Source: Streptomyces sp. CC53 (lineage in GTDB: Bacteria > Actinomycetota > Actinomycetes > Streptomycetales > Streptomycetaceae). From it: a DNA stretch of 64,000 nucleotides. This document shows, one piece after another, positions 33,470-43,017 of the stretch. Below the pieces are notes generated by a model. That model was not told the origin of the DNA, did not search any database, and saw only the letters and a list, made by a program, of their open reading frames with translations. The DNA lies in the NCBI RefSeq assembly GCF_001865245.1, contig NZ_MKXB01000148.1, positions 1 to 64,000 on the forward strand, read 5' to 3'. Position 1 is the stretch's first letter. Each line of letters opens with the position of its first letter. The position numbers and the translations under genes are program-made.

Positions 33470-34522
33470 GTGGCGTCCCACCGTCGACCCAAGCAGCCGA
33501 GCCGCGCCCGCGTGACCGTGCTCACCGCGACCGCCGCAGCGGCCGTCGCGCTCACCTCCCAGACCGCGTCGGCCACCCCGAAGCCGGCCGTGGAGGAGGT
33601 CAAGGCCAAGGTCGACAAGCTCCACCACGAGGCCGAGGAAGCCACCGAGCAGTACAACCAGGCCGACGAGCGCCGCGAGAAGCTCCAGGAGGAGATCGGC
33701 GCGCTCCAGGACCAGGTGGCCCGCGGCCAGGAGGAGCTCAACACCCTCCGCGACGGCATCGGTTCGGTCGCCGCCGCGCAGTACCGGGGCGGCGGTCTCG
33801 ACCCGGCCCTCCAGCTCTTCCTCTCCTCCAACCCGGACGACTACCTCGACAAGGCGTCCGCGGTCGACCAGCTCACCGCCAAGCAGGCCGAGACCCTGGA
33901 GTCCATCCAGGTCAAGCAGCGGACCCTCGCCCAGCAGCGCGCCGAGGCCACCGCGAAGCTCGCCGACCTGGAGGACGTCCGCAAGACCCTCGGCGAGAAG
34001 AAGAAGAAGTTCCAGGGCAAGCTCGCCGAGGCACAGAAGCTCCTCAACACGCTCACCGCCGAGGAGCGGCGGAAGATGCAGGAGGAGGAGGACCGCAAGG
34101 CCCGGGAGGCGCAGCAGCGCGCCAGCCGCGCCACCGGCGGCGACCGTCCCGAGCTCGGCAACGAGGTGCCCGCCTCCCAGCGCGGAGCCGCCGCCCTCAA
34201 CGCCGCCGCCACGCAGGTCGGCAAGCCCTACGTCTCCGGTGCCGAGGGCCCCAACTCGTACGACTGCTCCGGTCTCACCCAGTGGGCCTACCGCCAGGCC
34301 GGCGTCAGCATCTCGCGCACCACCTACACCCAGCACAACGACGGTGTGAAGATCGGCCGCAGCCAGCTCAAGCCCGGCGACCTGGTCTTCTTCAACAACC
34401 TCGCGCACGTCGGCCTGTACGCGGGCAACAACACCGTCCTGCACGCCCCGAAGCCCGGCGCGAACGTCCGCTACGAGTCGATGAACTACCTCGGTACGTT
34501 CCAGTTCGGCGTCCGCATCTGA
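33470..34522 (+). CDS. NlpC/P60 (C40) peptidoglycan endopeptidase
   Basis: This 350-residue secreted hydrolase probably cuts stem peptides (D-Glu-meso-DAP type bonds) during growth or spore development. A basic N-terminus and Ala/Thr-rich signal peptide end near SASA (about residue 35). A long coiled coil (40-220) links to the catalytic domain, with Cys266 in YDCSGL, His313 in AHVGLY and His325. The GTG at 33470 has aagaaggag upstream. The coiled coil resembles RipA-type regulatory segments. A paralogue follows at 34967. A structured leader precedes the gene. Confidence 0.94.
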   Translation: MASHRRPKQPSRARVTVLTATAAAAVALTSQTASATPKPAVEEVKAKVDKLHHEAEEATEQYNQADERREKLQEEIGALQDQVARGQEELNTLRDGIGSVAAAQYRGGGLDPALQLFLSSNPDDYLDKASAVDQLTAKQAETLESIQVKQRTLAQQRAEATAKLADLEDVRKTLGEKKKKFQGKLAEAQKLLNTLTAEERRKMQEEEDRKAREAQQRASRATGGDRPELGNEVPASQRGAAALNAAATQVGKPYVSGAEGPNSYDCSGLTQWAYRQAGVSISRTTYTQHNDGVKIGRSQLKPGDLVFFNNLAHVGLYAGNNTVLHAPKPGANVRYESMNYLGTFQFGVRI

Positions 34523-34804
34523 CGCGGCGCGGCCGGGCCGCCGTCGACCGGGGCGCCCGGCTCCGTGCCGGAGGCCGGGAGCCTGCCGTACGGGGCCGCA
34601 CGACCCCACCGGACGGGTGGAGCAAGGACCGTCTGTGCTGCGCCCGTCCGGGAGCGGTGCCGCGGCGCCCCTGTCGCCCGGCGCACGCCGTACGGTCGGC
34701 GGGCGCCCCGTGGCCGTACCCGCGCATCTGATATGCGCGGTGCGTGCTCCGGACGCGCGAACCGCCCGCCACACGCGCCCGATCGGGGGAAATGCCCGCC
34801 TCCG

Positions 34805-34856
34805 AAGTGACGCCCCGCCCCGCCGGTGACCTGTGTTTCCCGGCGGGGCGTCACTT
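34805..34856 (+). terminator. 15-bp hairpin with T-rich tail between the two NlpC/P60 genes
   Basis: The arms at 34805-34819 and 34842-34856 are fully complementary with a 22-nt loop; the 3' arm ends in cttt, followed by gtg. It separates the two NlpC/P60 genes into different transcripts. The stretch 34523-34800 before it holds no supported gene. Confidence 0.75.
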
Positions 34857-34966
34857 TGTGCCCATTCCGAGGTCTTTGGCCCGGGCGTCACCGCCCGGCT
34901 ACTGTCTGCCGCGCACCAGCCCGCACCAGGCAACCCGCCTGCGTACCGCTGAAGGGAGCGCGGTTC

Positions 34967-36013
34967 GTGGCGTCCCATCGCCGTACCTCACCCTCGGGCC
35001 TCGCCCAGAGCGCCAAGGCCGCCAGGGTCACCGTCCTGTCCGCGGCCGCGGCCACCGCGGCCGCCGCTCTCGGCGCCACCCCCGTGGCGGCGGAACCGGC
35101 CGAGCCCTCCGCCGACGCGACCCGGGCCCGTGTCGACCGGCTCTACGCCGAAGCCGAACAGGCCACCGAGAACTTCAACAAGGCCGGCGAACGCACCGCC
35201 GAACTCCGCTCCCAGGTCTCCAGGGCCCAGGACAGCGTGGCCCGCGGCCAGGAGCGCATCAACCACATGCGGGGCGCGCTCGGCGCCGTGGCCGGCGCCC
35301 AGTACCGCTCGGGGGGCCTCGACCCGACGCTGGCGCTGCTGCTGTCCAAGGACCCCGAGACGTTCCTGGACCGGGCCGCGGCCCTCGACCGGATGAGCGA
35401 ACGCCAGAGCGGCGCCCTCGTCGAACTCCGCCGCGCCCAGCAGCGGCTGGACCAGGAGCGCGCCGAGGCGACCCGCGCCCTCGGCGAACTGGAGCGCAGC
35501 CGCGCCGCCGTGGCCCGCCACAAACGCGCCGTCGAGAAGAAGCTCGCCGAGGCCCGCGCCCTCCTCAACTCACTGACCAGCGAGGAGCGCGCGGACTACG
35601 ACCGCGCCTCCCGCTCAGGCGACCGCGGCGACGGCCCCCTGCCCGCCCCCTCCGGCGCCGCGGCCTCCTCGCGGGCCGCCCTCGCCGTCCAGGCCGCCCG
35701 CTCCGCGCTCGGCAAGCCGTACGTCTGGGGCGCCAACGGCCCCAACGGCTTCGACTGCTCCGGCCTCATGCAGTGGTCGTACGCCCAGGCCGGCGTCGGT
35801 CTGCCGCGCACCTCCCAGGGGCAGCGCAACGCCGGCCGGCACGTCCCGCTGTCCGAGGCCCGCCCCGGCGACCTCGTCACCTACCGCTCCGACGCCAGCC
35901 ACGTCGCGATGTACATGGGCAACGGCCAGGTCATCCACGCCCCTTACCCGGGCGCGCCGGTCCGCTACGACCCGGTCGGCATGATGCCGGTCTCGGCGGT
36001 CACCCGCGTCTGA
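34967..36013 (+). CDS. NlpC/P60 (C40) peptidoglycan endopeptidase, paralogue
   Basis: This 348-residue protein has the same layout as its neighbour: N-terminus MASHRRTSPSG, signal peptide to about residue 42 (PVAAEPAE), a coiled coil at 50-210, then the catalytic domain with Cys264 in FDCSGLMQW, His312 in SHVAMYMG and His324. The GTG at 34967 has gaaggga upstream. The two genes come from an old duplication: the catalytic core is conserved while the linker differs (here rich in Ala/Pro/Ser, SRSGDRGDGPLPAPSG). It has its own 110-bp promoter region after the terminator at 34805-34856. Confidence 0.94.
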   Translation: MASHRRTSPSGLAQSAKAARVTVLSAAAATAAAALGATPVAAEPAEPSADATRARVDRLYAEAEQATENFNKAGERTAELRSQVSRAQDSVARGQERINHMRGALGAVAGAQYRSGGLDPTLALLLSKDPETFLDRAAALDRMSERQSGALVELRRAQQRLDQERAEATRALGELERSRAAVARHKRAVEKKLAEARALLNSLTSEERADYDRASRSGDRGDGPLPAPSGAAASSRAALAVQAARSALGKPYVWGANGPNGFDCSGLMQWSYAQAGVGLPRTSQGQRNAGRHVPLSEARPGDLVTYRSDASHVAMYMGNGQVIHAPYPGAPVRYDPVGMMPVSAVTRV

Positions 36014-36068
36014 CGCCGGTGTCCGGCTCCGGGCCCCGGGCGGCCCGCCGGGACCGTACGATCGGGGC

Positions 36069-37319
36069 GTGGCAGGCCGGGAACACGGAGGTGGTGGCGG
36101 AGTGCGCCGACGACGGCTCGCGGTGCTGCTCGCCGCGCTGCTGTGCCTGACCGCCGCCCTGGGACTGGGTGCCTGCACGGCACCGGGCACGGCTCCCGGG
36201 CGGGACGCCGCCGACCGCGAGGGCGTGCAGGCCGCACTCGACCGGCGGGGCGCCGACGTGCTCGCCGGCCGCGTGGCGCCCGACGACCCCGCCGCCCACG
36301 AGTTCGCCAACCTCTCCGGGGTGCCCCTCGGCTCCTGGTCGTACCGGGTCCTGCGGGTGTGCCGGGACGGGCCCGACACCGCCGCCGTCCGGGCGGAGCT
36401 GGGCTACACCCTGCAGGGCCACGACACGGCCGGCCCCGTCACCGCGGAACGCGACCTGGAGCTGCGCCGCGACGCGGACGGCACCTGGCAGGTCCGGGAG
36501 GACCGGCGGGCCGGGGGAACGGCCGCCCTCCTGTGGGAGCAGGGGCGCGTCGACGTGGTGCGCGGCGCACGCAGCCTGGTGCTCGGCGTCGGTCACGACA
36601 AGGCCCGGCTGCGGGAGATCGCCGCCGAAGCCGACCGCGCCGTCCCCCGGGTCGCCGACGCCTGGCCCGAGCCGTGGGACCGGCGGGTCGTCGTGCTGGT
36701 GCCGCCGTCGCTCGACGGGATGGGGGAGCTGCTGGGACAGCCGGCCGACGGCTACCGCGGCACCGCCGCCGTCACGACGGGCCGCACCGGGGACCGGGGC
36801 ACCGCGCCCGCCGACCGCGTGGTCGTCAACCCCGAGGCGTACGCGTCACTCGGGGCCTTCGGCAGGCGCTTCGTCCTCACCCACGAGACCGCCCACGTGG
36901 CGACCCGGGCGCACACCTCGGCGGCCACGCCGCTGTGGCTGTCGGAGGGCTTCGCCGACTGGACCGCGCAACGGGGCGGCGACCGGGCGGCCGCGGACAT
37001 CGCGCCCGCGCTGCGGCGCGCGGTCCGGGCGGGGGACGTGCCCGACGGACTGCCCGCCGACGCGGACTTCGCCTTCGGCGGCGACCAGGACACCGTCGCC
37101 CGCGCCTACGAAGGCGCCTGGCTGGCCTGCGCGCTGATCGCCGACCGGTGGGGGGAGGCGGAGCTCGCCGCGTTCTACCGGGCGGTGGGCGCCCACCCGC
37201 AGCGGGAGGGAGCCGTCGAGGAGGCCCTGCGCACGGTCCTGGCCACCACGCCCGAGGCGTTCACCCGCGCCTGGCAGGACCGGATGCGTCAGGACTTCAG
37301 CAGTTCCGCGTCCCGCTGA
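36069..37319 (+). CDS. lipoprotein with zincin-type HExxH motif
   Basis: This 416-residue protein has a signal peptide with lipobox LGAC (Cys36), an alpha/beta middle region (NTF2-like look at about 45-150, with DLELRRDADGTWQVRED) and a C-terminal zincin domain with HETAH at 272-276 and a downstream WLSEGFADW, whose Glu293 suits the third zinc ligand of a gluzincin. It is therefore probably a membrane-tethered metalloprotease with unknown substrate. The GTG at 36069 is chosen because the signal peptide follows. Its 3' end overlaps the convergent glycosyltransferase-like gene by 31 bp. Confidence 0.85.
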   Translation: MAGREHGGGGGVRRRRLAVLLAALLCLTAALGLGACTAPGTAPGRDAADREGVQAALDRRGADVLAGRVAPDDPAAHEFANLSGVPLGSWSYRVLRVCRDGPDTAAVRAELGYTLQGHDTAGPVTAERDLELRRDADGTWQVREDRRAGGTAALLWEQGRVDVVRGARSLVLGVGHDKARLREIAAEADRAVPRVADAWPEPWDRRVVVLVPPSLDGMGELLGQPADGYRGTAAVTTGRTGDRGTAPADRVVVNPEAYASLGAFGRRFVLTHETAHVATRAHTSAATPLWLSEGFADWTAQRGGDRAAADIAPALRRAVRAGDVPDGLPADADFAFGGDQDTVARAYEGAWLACALIADRWGEAELAAFYRAVGAHPQREGAVEEALRTVLATTPEAFTRAWQDRMRQDFSSSASR

Positions 37320-38543
37320 GCCGCCGCCTGCACGGGCACGGCGGCCGCCGCCTCCCGCAGCGCCGGCTCGGTCACGGTCTGCCGCCACAGCGCACGGCAC
37401 GCCAGCAAGGAGGCAGCCACCAGCAGCCCGTTGCGCACCAGCAGCAGGAGCAGCCCGAGGGCGTCGCTGGCCACCACGTGGGAGAACCAGACAGGGAACT
37501 CCAGGAGCGTCACCCCGGTCGCCACGAGCACCAGCACCGCGGGCCGCCGCATCCGGCTCCCCCGCCACACCAGGCACGCCGCCGCCAGGCCCACCAGCCA
37601 CAGCATGTACTGCGGGCTGATCACCCGGCTCGTCGTGGTGAACAGCAGCACCGCCACGAACGCCGCGTCGCTCAGCGTCGTCCTGCCGAACTCCCGCGCC
37701 CGCAGCCGCCACAGCACCAGCCATGCGAACGCCAGCACCGTCAGCGCCAGCGCTCCCCTGCTCACCAGCGGCACGTACGGGCCGAGGAACTCCACCGACC
37801 CGTAGTTGAGCCGCACCTCGCCGTCCCAGGCGCCGAGGAACCGCGCCACGTGGAACACCAGCGCGCCCAGCGACTCCACTTCGGTGCCGCGGTCCCGCTG
37901 GAAGGTGAGGAACGCCAGCGCCCCGGGGGCCGCGGCCATGCAGGCCAGCAGCACGGCCGCACCCGACGCGGCGGCAGCCGCCCACGAGGTGCGGGTCACC
38001 CGGCCGCGGGCCGTGCCCACCAGCAGCAGTGCCGGCCACACCTAGCAGCGCACCGAACCCGGCGAGCGCGCCCAGGGCGCCCGGGCGGCGGACGCCCGCC
38101 AGCAGCGCCGCCACGGCCACCCCGGTCACCATCACGTCGTACCGGGCGTACGAGGTCGGTCCGAGCAGCGGCAGGCCGACCACCCACACCCACGCGCCCG
38201 CCCGGCTCTTGCCGGGCCGCCCGCCCGCGTACATCAGCAGCCCGAACACCGCCGCGTCGCAGACCAGCGCCAGCACGAAGAACGCGTGCGCGTACTCCAG
38301 GAACGGCAGCAGGGCGGGGGAGAGGATCGCGAGCGCGGCGGCCGGCGGGGACTGCCACGTCACGTCGTCCATCGGGTACGTGCCGCGCTGGAGCACCTCG
38401 AACCACTGGTGGTAGATCACCGACACGTCCGTGGTGACGTCCGGGCCCGGCACGAACACGACCCGGAAGGTGTAGAGCAGCAGCACAGCTCGGGAGGCGA
38501 GCCACAGGGCTACGGGGAGCCGTCGTCCGCTCGTGTGCGTCAT
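37289..38543 (-). pseudogene. frameshifted GT87/DUF2029-type integral membrane mannosyltransferase-like gene
   Basis: Two adjoining frames each encode part of one polytopic membrane protein. The upstream part starts at the ATG at 38543 (MTHTSGRRLPVALWL) and runs to about 38045, ending GFGALLG. The downstream part resumes at about 38041 in another frame (VWPALLLVGTARGRV) and continues to the stop at 37289 through many helices (ISPQYMLWLVGLAAACL). The span is 1255 nt, not a multiple of three. Motifs such as SVIYHQWFEVLQRGTYPMDDV and SPQYMLWL match GT-C/GT87 polyprenol-phosphate-mannose-dependent transferases. A short deletion or sequencing error near the ctag at 38042-38045 explains it. Confidence 0.8.
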
Positions 38544-38661
38544 CGGTACCTCGTCCGGGTTCGGTTCGTGCTGATCGGCGGTCTCAGGGTGCCTTGCGGG
38601 GCGCCGCGGTGCGCGAGCGGTGTGCCGGGCCGTGCGGTCCTTCGGTACTGTTTCGGCCACG

Positions 38662-39804
38662 ATGCACAAGACGCTGATCGTAACCAACGACTTCCCGCCG
38701 AGGCCCGGCGGGATCCAGGCATTCCTGCACAACATGGCGCTGCGGCTGGATCCCGAACAGGTCGTCGTCTACGCCTCCACGTGGAAGCGGGACGCGGAGG
38801 GCGTCCGGGCCACGGCCGCGTTCGACGCGCAGCAGCCCTTCCCGGTCGTGCGCGACCGCACGACCATGCTGCTGCCGACGCCCCGGGCCACCGCCCGCGC
38901 GGTGTCCCTGCTGCGGGAGCACGGCTGCTCCTCCGTGTGGTTCGGGGCGGCCGCGCCGCTCGGGCTGATGGCGCCCGCGCTGCGCCGGGCCGGGGCCCGC
39001 AGGATCGTCGCCACCACCCACGGCCACGAGGCGGGCTGGGCGCAGCTCCCCGGCTCGCGGCAGTTGCTGCACCGCATCGGGGAGGCCACGGACACGATCA
39101 CCTACCTCGGTGAGTACACCCGCTCCCGGATCGCCCCGGCCCTGAGCCCGCAGGCGGCCGCGCGCATGGTCCAACTGCCGCCGGGCGTCGACGAGAAGAG
39201 CTTCCACCCCGACTCGGGCGGAGCCGACGTGCGCGCCCGCCTCGGACTCACCGACCGCCCCGTCGTCGTCTGCGTGTCCCGGCTGGTGCCGCGCAAGGGC
39301 CAGGACACTCTGATCGCCGCCATGCCCCGCATCCTCGCGCAGGTGCCGGACGCCGTCCTGCTGATCGTGGGCGGCGGCCCGTACGCGAAGACGCTGCGCC
39401 GCCTCGCCGACGAGACCGGAGTGGCCGGTTCGGTGCGGTTCACCGGTGCCGTGCCGTGGGAGGAGCTGCCCGCGCACTACGGGGCGGGGGACGTCTTCGC
39501 CATGCCGTGCCGCACCCGGCGCGGCGGGCTGGACGTCGAGGGGCTCGGCATCGTCTACCTGGAGGCGTCCGCGACCGGCCTGCCCGTCGTCGCCGGTGAC
39601 TCGGGCGGAGCCCCCGACACGGTCGTGGAGGGCGAGACGGGCTGGGTGGTCCGCGGCGGTTCTCCCGAGGAGGCCGCGGCGCGGATCGTCCCGCTGCTGA
39701 AGGACCCCGCTCTGTGCCGCCGCATGGGCGAGCGGGGCCGGGCCTGGGTGGAGGAGCGCTGGCGCTGGGACCTGCTGGCGGACCGCCTGAAGGACCTGTT
39801 GTAG
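38662..39804 (+). CDS. GT4 glycosyltransferase (PimB-like phosphatidylinositol mannosyltransferase)
   Basis: This 380-residue cytoplasmic GT-B enzyme probably adds mannose to phosphatidylinositol mannosides. It has the N-terminal NDFPPRPGGIQAFL loop, THGHEAGWAQLPG, the central CVSRLVPRKGQDTLI linker and the donor-binding EGLGIVYLEASATGLPVVAGDSGGAPD (E-x7-E motif), all matching PimB' relatives. The ATG at 38662 begins MHKTLIVTNDFPPRP. It is divergent from the frameshifted GT87-type membrane gene, which could have acted in the same lipid-glycan pathway. Confidence 0.9.
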   Translation: MHKTLIVTNDFPPRPGGIQAFLHNMALRLDPEQVVVYASTWKRDAEGVRATAAFDAQQPFPVVRDRTTMLLPTPRATARAVSLLREHGCSSVWFGAAAPLGLMAPALRRAGARRIVATTHGHEAGWAQLPGSRQLLHRIGEATDTITYLGEYTRSRIAPALSPQAAARMVQLPPGVDEKSFHPDSGGADVRARLGLTDRPVVVCVSRLVPRKGQDTLIAAMPRILAQVPDAVLLIVGGGPYAKTLRRLADETGVAGSVRFTGAVPWEELPAHYGAGDVFAMPCRTRRGGLDVEGLGIVYLEASATGLPVVAGDSGGAPDTVVEGETGWVVRGGSPEEAAARIVPLLKDPALCRRMGERGRAWVEERWRWDLLADRLKDLL

Positions 39805-39933
39805 GGCAACGGGCGTGCCCGGCGCCCGCGTTCCGGCCCGCCCGGCACGGGGTGCGGCGCCCCGCCGGTGCCCACGTGGCGGGCGGGGCGCGGACTGCGC
39901 CGAGGCGGCGGCCCGCCGTGCGGCCGTCTCCGC

Positions 39934-40006
39934 GGCGGGGACGCTGCCCCGGCGGTGCGGACTCGCCTCCGTGGTGCGGGCGCTGCCTCGTGGCGGGGAC
40001 GCTGCC
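39934..40006. repeat. 58-bp-period GC-rich repeat downstream of the acyl-CoA ligase gene
   Basis: ggcggggacgctgcc occurs at 39934-39948 and again at 39992-40006. Related cggtgcggactcgcc / cggtacgggctcgcc units follow each copy. The 304-bp gap 39805-40108 between convergent genes holds only this repeat and no supported gene. Confidence 0.6.
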
Positions 40007-40108
40007 TCCGCGGTACGGGCTCGCCCCCCGGTGCGGACCCGTCTGCGCGGTGGGGACGCCGTCGCGCTGCGGCCCGCCCCGCCGCGAGGGGGGGGCGGGG
40101 GCGGGGCG

Positions 40109-41914
40109 CTACGAGCGGTAGATCGCCTCGATCTCGTCGGCGAAGTCCTTCGCCACCACGTTGCGCTTCAGCTTCAGCGACGGCGTGATGTGCCCGGCCT
40201 CCTCCGTGAACTGGGCGGGCAGGATACGGAACTTCCGTACCGACTCCGCCTTCGACACGGCGGCGTTGCCGTCGTCCACGGCCTTCTGCACCTCGGCCAG
40301 CAGCTCGGGGTCGTCCCGCAGCGACGCCGCCGTCGACCCGGCCGGCTTGCCGCGGTCGGCGGCCCAGCGGCCCAGGAACTCCTCGTCCAGCGTGACCAGC
40401 GCGCCGACGAACGGCCGCCCGTCGCCCACCACCATGCACTCCGCGACCAGGGCGTGACCGCGGATCCGGTCCTCGATCACCGCCGGGGCGACGTTCTTGC
40501 CGCCCGCCGTGACCAGGATCTCCTTCTTCCGGCCGGTGATGGCCAGGTAGCCGTCCTCGTCCAGCGTGCCGATGTCACCGGTGTGGAACCAGCCGTCCGT
40601 CAGCGCCTCGGCCGTCGCGGCCTCGTTCTTCCAGTAGCCCGTGAAGATGTGCTCACCGTGCAGCAGCACCTCGCCGTCGTCGTCGATGCGCACCTTCGAG
40701 CCCGGCAGCGGCTGTCCGACCGTGCCGATCTTCTGCCGGTCCCACGGGTTGAAGGCGGTCGCCGCACAGGACTCCGTGAGGCCGTAGCCCTCCAGGACCG
40801 TGAAACCGATGCCGCTGTAGAAGTGGCCGAGCCGCTCGCCCAGCGGGGCGCCGCCGGAGATCGCGTACTGGCAGCGGCCGCCGAGCACGGCGCGCAGCTT
40901 GCCGTAGACCAGCACGTCGAAGAGCTTGTGCTTCAGCCGCAGGCCCAGCGAGGGGCCGCCCGGCCGGCTCTTGGCACGGCTGTAGTCGATCGCCGTCTGC
41001 GCGGCCCGGTCGAAGATCCGGCCCTTGCCGTCGGCCTGGGCCTTGGCCCGCGCCGAGTTGTACACCTTCTCGAAGACCCGCGGCACGCCCAGGATCAGCG
41101 TGGGGCGGAACGACGCCAGGTCGTCGGTGAGGTTCTTGATGTCCGGGACGCAGCCGAGCCTGATCGGCGCCAGCACCGACGCGACCTCGACCATCCGCCC
41201 GAAGACGTGGGCCGCGGGCAGGAAGAGCAGCACGGACGACTCGCCCGTCCGGAACAGCGGCTTCAGCCGCTCCACGACGTTGCCGCACTCCGCGAAGAAG
41301 CTGCGGTGGGTGAGCATGCAGCCCTTGGGGCGGCCCGTCGTGCCCGACGTGTAGACGATGGTGGCCAGGTCGTCCGCCTTCGCGGTGGACCCGGCCGCGT
41401 CCACGGCCTCGTCGGAGACCTCCGCGCCGGCCGCGGTCAGCTCCGCCACGGCGTCGCCCTCGATGACCCACACGTGCTTCAGCTCCGGCAGCTCCGCCTG
41501 CACGGAGGCCACCGCCTTGGCGTGCGCGTCGCCCTCCACGATCGCCGCGACGGCGCCGGAGTCGCCGAGGATCCACTGGATCTGCTCGGGCGAGCTCGTC
41601 TCGTACACCGGCACGGTGACCGCGCCCGCGCTCCAGATCGCGAAGTCGAGCTGCACCCACTCGTAGCGGGTGCGGGAGATCAGGGCCACGCGGTCGCCCG
41701 GCCGGACGCCCCGGGCGATGAGGCCCTTCGCGGCGGCCCGCACCTCCTCCAGGAAGCGGGCGGCGGTGACGTCCGTCCACGACCCGCCCGCCGCGTCCTC
41801 CTTGCGGGCCATCACGGCGACATCTGGGTGCTGCGCGGCGTTCCGGCGGATGAGATCCGTCAGGTTGCCGTCCGCGGGGACCTCGTACAGGGCCGGAAGG
41901 CTGAACTCGCGCAA
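40109..41914 (-). CDS. long-chain acyl-CoA synthetase (AMP-binding enzyme, FadD15-like)
   Basis: This enzyme activates fatty acids to acyl-CoA through an acyl-adenylate. The 601-residue protein has the P-loop-like IVYTSGTTGRPKG motif, GYGLTESCAA, the DGWFHTGDIG motif with its downstream GRKKEILVTAGGKNV hinge, and the C-terminal LKLKRNVVAKDFADEIEAIY region with the likely catalytic Lys. The TTG at 41914 is preferred because aggag precedes it; the first residues MREFSLPALYEVP match the family. It converges with the GT4 gene. Confidence 0.93.
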   Translation of the reverse strand: MREFSLPALYEVPADGNLTDLIRRNAAQHPDVAVMARKEDAAGGSWTDVTAARFLEEVRAAAKGLIARGVRPGDRVALISRTRYEWVQLDFAIWSAGAVTVPVYETSSPEQIQWILGDSGAVAAIVEGDAHAKAVASVQAELPELKHVWVIEGDAVAELTAAGAEVSDEAVDAAGSTAKADDLATIVYTSGTTGRPKGCMLTHRSFFAECGNVVERLKPLFRTGESSVLLFLPAAHVFGRMVEVASVLAPIRLGCVPDIKNLTDDLASFRPTLILGVPRVFEKVYNSARAKAQADGKGRIFDRAAQTAIDYSRAKSRPGGPSLGLRLKHKLFDVLVYGKLRAVLGGRCQYAISGGAPLGERLGHFYSGIGFTVLEGYGLTESCAATAFNPWDRQKIGTVGQPLPGSKVRIDDDGEVLLHGEHIFTGYWKNEAATAEALTDGWFHTGDIGTLDEDGYLAITGRKKEILVTAGGKNVAPAVIEDRIRGHALVAECMVVGDGRPFVGALVTLDEEFLGRWAADRGKPAGSTAASLRDDPELLAEVQKAVDDGNAAVSKAESVRKFRILPAQFTEEAGHITPSLKLKRNVVAKDFADEIEAIYRS

Positions 41915-42183
41915 GACTGCTGCTCCTCATCGGGCGCCGACGCCACGGCTCTGTGTGAGTGCGCCGGTTTGCGGTCCTTGACAGGCCGCGCTCAGTGGGG
42001 GTGAGCACGACTGGACTGCCCGGACGTTACCCAGCAGTAGGCGGTTCCCGATAGGGGGTCCTGGCCAGATGTTCCGTGCGTCACACGTGGTGGTCGTACT
42101 GCGCGCACAGTAGTCCACACCGGTCACAACGGAAAAGTAACCGCAGGTCCGGCCGTGCGCGCGCACCCGTAAGGTGAGGCGGC

Positions 42184-42960
42184 ATGCGACTTCATGTGGT
42201 CAGTGACGTGCACGGCAACGCCCGGGACCTGGCCAAGGCGGGGGACGGCGCCGACGCCCTGGTCTGCCTCGGCGACCTCGTCCTCTTCCTCGACTACGCC
42301 GACCACTCCCGCGGCATCTTCCCCCAGCTCTTCGGCGAGGCGAACGCCGACCGGATCGTCGAGCTCCGCACCGCCCGCCGCTTCGAGGAGGCCCGCGCCT
42401 TCGCCCGCGGGCTGTGGGCCGAGCTGGCCGAGCGGGGCGTCGAACGGGCCACGGCCATCGAGTCGGCCGTCCGCGCCCAGTACGCCGAACTCTTCGCCGC
42501 CTTCCCCACCCCCACGTACGCCACCTACGGGAACGTGGACATACCGGCGCTGTGGCCCGAGTACACACAGGAGGGGACGACGGTCCTCGACGGCGAGCGG
42601 GTGGAGATCGGCGGCCTCGTCCTCGGCTTCGTCGGCGGCGGCCTCCCCTCCCCGATGCGCACCCCGTACGAGATCCCCGAGGAGGAGTACGCGGCGAAGG
42701 TGGAGGCCCTGGGCGAGGTCGACATCCTGTGCTCGCACATCCCGCCGGACGTCCCGGAACTCACCTACGACACGGTGGCCCGCCGCTTCGAACGGGGCAG
42801 CGGTGCCCTGCTCGACGCCATCCACCGCGTGCGGCCTCGCTACGCGCTCTTCGGCCACGTCCACCAGCCGCTGGTGCGGCGCATGCGGGTGGGGGCGACG
42901 GAGTGCGTGAACGTGGGCCACTTCGCCTCCTCCGGGACGCCCTGGGCCCTGGAGTGGTGA
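42184..42960 (+). CDS. calcineurin-like metallophosphoesterase
   Basis: This 258-residue phosphoesterase has the binuclear metal motifs: DVHGN at residues 8-12, CLGDLVLF, YGNVDIP, CSHIPPD and GHVHQP. An insertion of about 50 charged residues (RTARRFEEARAFARGLWAELAERG) follows the GDLV motif. The substrate is unknown; serine/threonine phosphatase or nucleotide phosphodiesterase are both possible. The ATG at 42184 is 224 bp beyond the divergent acyl-CoA ligase region. A START-like gene follows 57 bp after. Confidence 0.9.
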   Translation: MRLHVVSDVHGNARDLAKAGDGADALVCLGDLVLFLDYADHSRGIFPQLFGEANADRIVELRTARRFEEARAFARGLWAELAERGVERATAIESAVRAQYAELFAAFPTPTYATYGNVDIPALWPEYTQEGTTVLDGERVEIGGLVLGFVGGGLPSPMRTPYEIPEEEYAAKVEALGEVDILCSHIPPDVPELTYDTVARRFERGSGALLDAIHRVRPRYALFGHVHQPLVRRMRVGATECVNVGHFASSGTPWALEW

Positions 42961-43017
42961 CGCAGGGCCACGCGGTAGCCTTCCCCCACGTACCGAGCCC
43001 CCGGAGGAGCCACAGCG

